A DNA stretch of 7,781 bases from an uncultured Eubacterium sp. (lineage in GTDB: Bacteria > Bacillota > Clostridia > Oscillospirales > Acutalibacteraceae). Positions 5,538 to 7,781 of the stretch are shown piece after piece. Position 1 is the first letter of the stretch. The number at the start of each line of letters is the position of its first letter. The notes under the pieces were generated by a model. It ran no database searches, was not told where the DNA came from, and worked only from the letters and a program-made list of their open reading frames with translations. Where the stretch lies: assembly GCA_945980015.1 (NCBI GenBank), contig CAMFQI010000045.1, positions 1 to 7,781 on the forward strand, written 5' to 3'. The position numbers and the translations under genes are program-made.

Positions 5538-5972
5538 CTATTGCTTTTTGAATATTATGAATTTTGAAAAAATGTAGTTGAGTATAACGACTACAACGGC
5601 AAGTATTACCTTTGCTATCAGTTCTCCTGTGATGGTAAAGGTGAATAGGTTGAAGTTCAAATCTTTGAATTTCATCAAGTCAACGAGAATTAAAAGTCCT
5701 GCTTCCTCAACCACGAGGCTGAAAAGTCGGGCGAGGAAAAATTCACCTACTTCTAATAATATGCCCTTTACCGTTGTTACTTTTGATTCAAAAACCCAAA
5801 TTCGATTTGTCACATATGCAAATGCAACCGCTACAATCCACGCAATGACATTTGATAAAAGATAAAAATTCTTGCCCAAAAGCCTGTTAAAAAGCCAGAA
5901 TACTGCAAAGTTGACAACTGTTGTCAGCACGCCGAAGATTATATAATTTATGATTTCCTTTTTATTTTTCAT
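5538..5972 (-). CDS. GtrA-like membrane protein (putative lipid-linked sugar flippase)
   Basis: A 144-aa GtrA-family protein. Members are small four-helix membrane proteins, thought to translocate polyprenyl-phosphate-linked sugars for decorating O-antigen, teichoic acid or other cell-surface glycans. The family pattern is clear: NYIIFGVLTTVVNF (9-22) in helix 1, AYVTNRIWVFES (52-63) after helix 2, and NYIFSKFIIFK (132-142) at the C-terminus. Hydrophobic segments lie at about 10-30, 38-56, 78-100 and 115-137. Its ATG lies inside the end of the upstream glycosyltransferase gene (11-bp overlap), and no good Shine-Dalgarno precedes it. Translation is therefore probably coupled. The direction of flipping and the sugar are unknown. 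Confidence 0.92.
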   Translation of the reverse strand: MKNKKEIINYIIFGVLTTVVNFAVFWLFNRLLGKNFYLLSNVIAWIVAVAFAYVTNRIWVFESKVTTVKGILLEVGEFFLARLFSLVVEEAGLLILVDLMKFKDLNFNLFTFTITGELIAKVILAVVVVILNYIFSKFIIFKKQ

Positions 5973-6915
5973 TCTTGTTTTTATCTTTCGTCAAATGCTT
6001 TTTGAGAATATAAATCGGTCTGTTTTTAACCTGAATATAAACCTTTGCCATATATTCGCCGAGCAGTCCGAGACAGAATAACTGCATACCGCCCAAAAAC
6101 AGAATTAAAACAACTATTGTTGCATAGCCCGGTGTAGGAATGCCGAAAGCAAGCTTTTCTATTATTACGGCTATGATGTATAATACCGAGAGCAAAGCCG
6201 ATATCAGTCCTGAATACGTCGCAATACGAAGCGGAAGCGTTGAATACGACAACATTCCGTCGATTGCGTACGACATCAGCTTTTTGAAGCCCCATTTTGT
6301 CTTGCCCGACAAACGCTCGTCAACTGTGTAGGGCATATATTCCGTGTTGAATCCGATAAAGCCGAAAATACCCTTTGAGAAGCGGTGATATTCTCCGATT
6401 TCCTTAATCGCCTCAACCATTTTTCTGTTCATCAGCCTGAAATCCGATGCACCGTTTACATATTCAACATCGGAAATTTTGTTGATGATTTTGTAAAAAG
6501 CCGACTTAAAAAAGCACATCATCCTGCCTTCGTTTCGCTTTTCCTGATAAGCGGCAACGCAGTCGATATTCGGATTAAGCTCAATTCTTTCAAGCATTTC
6601 GATAACGGTTTTCGGACTTTGCTGTAAATCGGCGTCGATAATGCAGGTGTAGTCGCCGCTTGCGTTGTTAAGTCCCGCAAAAATAGCCGCTTCCTTGCCG
6701 AAGTTTCTGCTGAAAGAAAGAACCTGGATGTTGCTTTCGGGATTTTGATTATAAAGATTTTCAAGAATATTGAGCGTATTGTCGCTGCTTCCGTCGTCAA
6801 CAAAAATCAGCTCGTAATCGAATGATTTTTTGCCAAATTCATTAACGCATTGCGTATATAACTGTTCAACATTTCCCTGTTCGTTATAGCAGGGAATAAC
6901 AAGCGAAAGCTTCAT
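5962..6915 (-). CDS. GtrB/DPM1-like polyprenyl-phosphate glycosyltransferase (GT2 family)
   Basis: A 317-aa family-2 glycosyltransferase that likely moves a sugar from a nucleotide-sugar to undecaprenyl phosphate at the inner face of the membrane. The GT-A domain starts at once with LSLVIPCYNEQGN (3-15). It then has FVDDGSSDNT (38-47), nucleotide/metal-binding DADLQ (94-98), and acceptor-side motifs NGASDFRLMNR (154-164) and SGKTKWGF (203-210). Two membrane helices follow (about 232-254 and 263-287), then a basic tail, as in GtrB/CsbB-type enzymes. The start at 6915 was preferred to an in-frame ATG at 6981 because AAGGTGA (6920-6926 on the complement) lies just upstream, the conserved fold begins immediately, and the longer form would run through the promoter. 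The next gene, GtrA-like, overlaps its 3' end. Confidence 0.93.
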   Translation of the reverse strand: MKLSLVIPCYNEQGNVEQLYTQCVNEFGKKSFDYELIFVDDGSSDNTLNILENLYNQNPESNIQVLSFSRNFGKEAAIFAGLNNASGDYTCIIDADLQQSPKTVIEMLERIELNPNIDCVAAYQEKRNEGRMMCFFKSAFYKIINKISDVEYVNGASDFRLMNRKMVEAIKEIGEYHRFSKGIFGFIGFNTEYMPYTVDERLSGKTKWGFKKLMSYAIDGMLSYSTLPLRIATYSGLISALLSVLYIIAVIIEKLAFGIPTPGYATIVVLILFLGGMQLFCLGLLGEYMAKVYIQVKNRPIYILKKHLTKDKNKNEK

Positions 6916-6919
6916 AGCG

Positions 6920-6926
6920 TCACCTT
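6920..6926 (-). promoter_or_regulatory. Ribosome binding site fixing the glycosyltransferase start
   Basis: AAGGTGA on the - strand, with its AGG core 7 nt before the ATG at 6915. It supports the 317-aa form over a 339-aa extension. Confidence 0.75.
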
Positions 6927-6952
6927 TTTTAGAATATAATTTCAATATGTGC

Positions 6953-6981
6953 ATTATATCATAAATGTATACTAAAATCAA
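6953..6981 (-). promoter_or_regulatory. Promoter of the glycosyltransferase-gtrA operon
   Basis: Read on the - strand: -35 TTGATT (6981-6976), 17-bp spacer, -10 TATAAT (6958-6953). It is placed about 40 bp before the glycosyltransferase ATG. It is back to back with the promoter of the DUF1653 gene, the two -35 boxes being 19 bp apart. Confidence 0.7.
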
Positions 6982-7000
6982 ATCGGCAAATGTAAAATAT

Positions 7001-7029
7001 TTGACGGCAGTATAATTCGGGTATATAAT
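7001..7029 (+). promoter_or_regulatory. Promoter of the DUF1653 gene
   Basis: -35 TTGACG (7001-7006), 17-bp spacer, -10 TATAAT (7024-7029). The expected start near 7036 would leave a leader of only about 13 nt, holding little more than the AGAGG ribosome binding site. Another TATAAT (7011-7016) lies inside the spacer but has no matching -35. Confidence 0.75.
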
Positions 7030-7048
7030 ATCTGCAGAGGTGATAAAA

Positions 7049-7261
7049 ATGGATATTAAGTTAGGAAGATACCGTCATTTCAAGGGCAACGAATATGAGG
7101 TAATCGCAATAGCAAGGCATAGCGAAACCTGTGAGGATATGGTTGTATATAAAGCCCTTTACGGCGACGGCGGAATGTGGGTACGTCCTGCAAATATGTG
7201 GAATGAAGAGGTTGAACGTGACGGTAAGGTGTTCAAACGCTTTACTTATATCGGCGACTGA
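7049..7261 (+). CDS. DUF1653-family protein
   Basis: A 70-aa single-domain protein of the DUF1653 family, which is widespread but has no established function. The whole length fits the family pattern: GRYRHFKGNEYEV (6-18), AIARHSETCEDMVVYKALYGD (20-40), MWVRPANMW (43-51) and RFTYIGD (64-70). It has no signal peptide or membrane segment, so it is probably cytoplasmic. ATG 7049 was chosen over an in-frame GTG at 7040 because AGAGG (7036-7040) is 8 nt before the ATG and overlaps the GTG. The gene has its own promoter and is divergent from the glycosyltransferase pair. No clear terminator follows. Confidence 0.9.
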   Translation: MDIKLGRYRHFKGNEYEVIAIARHSETCEDMVVYKALYGDGGMWVRPANMWNEEVERDGKVFKRFTYIGD

Positions 7262-7305
7262 GTTCGACATCTTCTTGTTTTTTTCGCTTTATAGTTTACA
7301 GCGTG

Positions 7306-7336
7306 TTAATACTTTTCAATAATTTTTTAATACTTT
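7306..7336 (+). repeat. 10-bp direct repeat, 21 bp apart, before the NTPase gene
   Basis: TTAATACTTT occurs at 7306-7315 and again at 7327-7336, a period of 21 bp, about two DNA helical turns. It lies in the AT-rich gap between the DUF1653 gene and the partial NTPase gene. It could be a regulator site or chance in AT-rich DNA. Confidence 0.5.
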
Positions 7337-7404
7337 GTTTGTATCTTATTATTATTTGTCTGCTAAAATCATATTATAAGATAGCAATATAAAAGGGTGA
7401 TTTT

Positions 7405-7781
7405 ATGGTTGAGTATATCAGCGGTGTAAACGGAACGGGTAAGACGAGAACTCTTGCACAGGCGGCGATAATTACAGCTCAAAACAGTAATGGAAACGTA
7501 ATTTTTGTAGACGATACGGATAAGCTCAAATATGAACTGCCGTCGAATATAAGGCTGATTAATACCGAGGATTATATGATAAACAGCTCTGTTTGTCTTT
7601 GCGGTTTTTTGCTCGGACTGTGCGCAAGCGACTTCGACTTAACGGACGTTTTCGTTGACTCAACAACCGATATTATCGAGGAAAGCAAGACAAATGTTGA
7701 CGATTTTATGGAAATAATAAACAGAGTAAGCGAAGCTACCGGCGTGAATTTCCATTTCGCCGTGAATGATAAGCACGAGGA
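7405..7781 (+). CDS. P-loop NTPase of unknown function (partial, 3' end cut off)
   Basis: The reading frame is open from ATG 7405 to the window end, giving 125 residues without a stop. Residues 7-14 (GVNGTGKT) are a Walker A motif directly after a beta strand (VEYIS). A hydrophobic strand ending in Asp, DVFVD (81-85), could be the Walker B motif. A second strand, NVIFVDD (31-37), follows the first helix, as in small P-loop folds. Residues 61-73 are hydrophobic and cysteine-containing, with three Cys at 64, 66 and 73. The start is supported by a moderate AAAAGGGTGA site (7391-7400). I do not recognise the family. A kinase, AAA-type or SMC-like ATPase cannot be separated without the C-terminal part. 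The upstream gap contains only weak promoter-like hexamers. Confidence 0.8.
   Translation, partial: MVEYISGVNGTGKTRTLAQAAIITAQNSNGNVIFVDDTDKLKYELPSNIRLINTEDYMINSSVCLCGFLLGLCASDFDLTDVFVDSTTDIIEESKTNVDDFMEIINRVSEATGVNFHFAVNDKHE

Noticed and set aside
5578..5865. 95-codon + strand reading frame opposite the gtrA gene
   Set aside because: It is Ser/Thr-rich antisense sequence without a ribosome binding site. The - strand frame has clear GtrA motifs.
6916..6981. 22-residue N-terminal extension of the glycosyltransferase
   Set aside because: It would be encoded across the predicted -35/-10 and lacks a ribosome binding site. The GT2 fold begins directly at the 6915 start.
7262..7300. Terminator after the DUF1653 gene
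   Set aside because: A T-run (7277-7284) is present, but I could not find a convincing GC-rich stem before it, only a 3-bp pairing around the stop codon.
1..7781. CRISPR arrays, insertion sequences, tRNA or rRNA genes
   Set aside because: No spaced direct repeats, transposase motifs, terminal inverted repeats or tRNA-like cloverleaf were seen on either strand.

Overview
The window looks like a chromosomal segment from a low-to-moderate GC Clostridia-type Firmicute, perhaps of the Ruminococcaceae/Oscillospiraceae kind. This rests on strong GGAGG-type ribosome binding sites, SigA-type promoters with 17-bp spacers, U-tailed intrinsic terminators and a Firmicute-style L10 leader attenuator. The genus is an inference; no rRNA or other diagnostic marker is present.

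Left part (1-2476): the ribosomal stalk region, rplK (L11), rplA (L1), rplJ (L10), rplL (L7/L12), all on the + strand. A short structured element between rplK and rplA resembles an L1-binding translational operator. A perfect-consensus promoter after rplA starts a separate transcript, whose L10 leader contains a foldable antiterminator/terminator pair upstream of rplJ. A strong terminator follows rplL. rpoB, the usual next gene, is absent.

Middle (2477-5537): a new SigA-like promoter drives a membrane gene pair, a short NfeD-family protein (GTG start, here re-assigned to 2661) and an SPFH/stomatin-like protein with five hendecad coiled-coil repeats. The pair probably forms a membrane-microdomain module. 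The nfeD 5' leader carries a near-symmetric hairpin directly after the predicted transcription start. An imperfect hairpin then separates the pair from a MATE-family efflux gene, which ends at a bidirectional terminator.

Right part (5538-7781): on the - strand, a GtrB-like polyprenyl-phosphate glycosyltransferase overlaps a GtrA-like membrane protein by 11 bp. Together they probably make and flip a lipid-linked sugar. Divergently transcribed is a 70-aa DUF1653 protein, followed after an AT-rich gap by the start of an unrecognised P-loop NTPase cut off by the window end.

Most of the window is conserved housekeeping DNA. I do not see a convincing undescribed system. The observations most worth checking are the structured nfeD leader, the promoter/RNA architecture before rplJ, the missing rpoB junction and the truncated NTPase. 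No mobile element, CRISPR array, tRNA or rRNA was seen, and no gene-free stretch exceeds about 240 bases.
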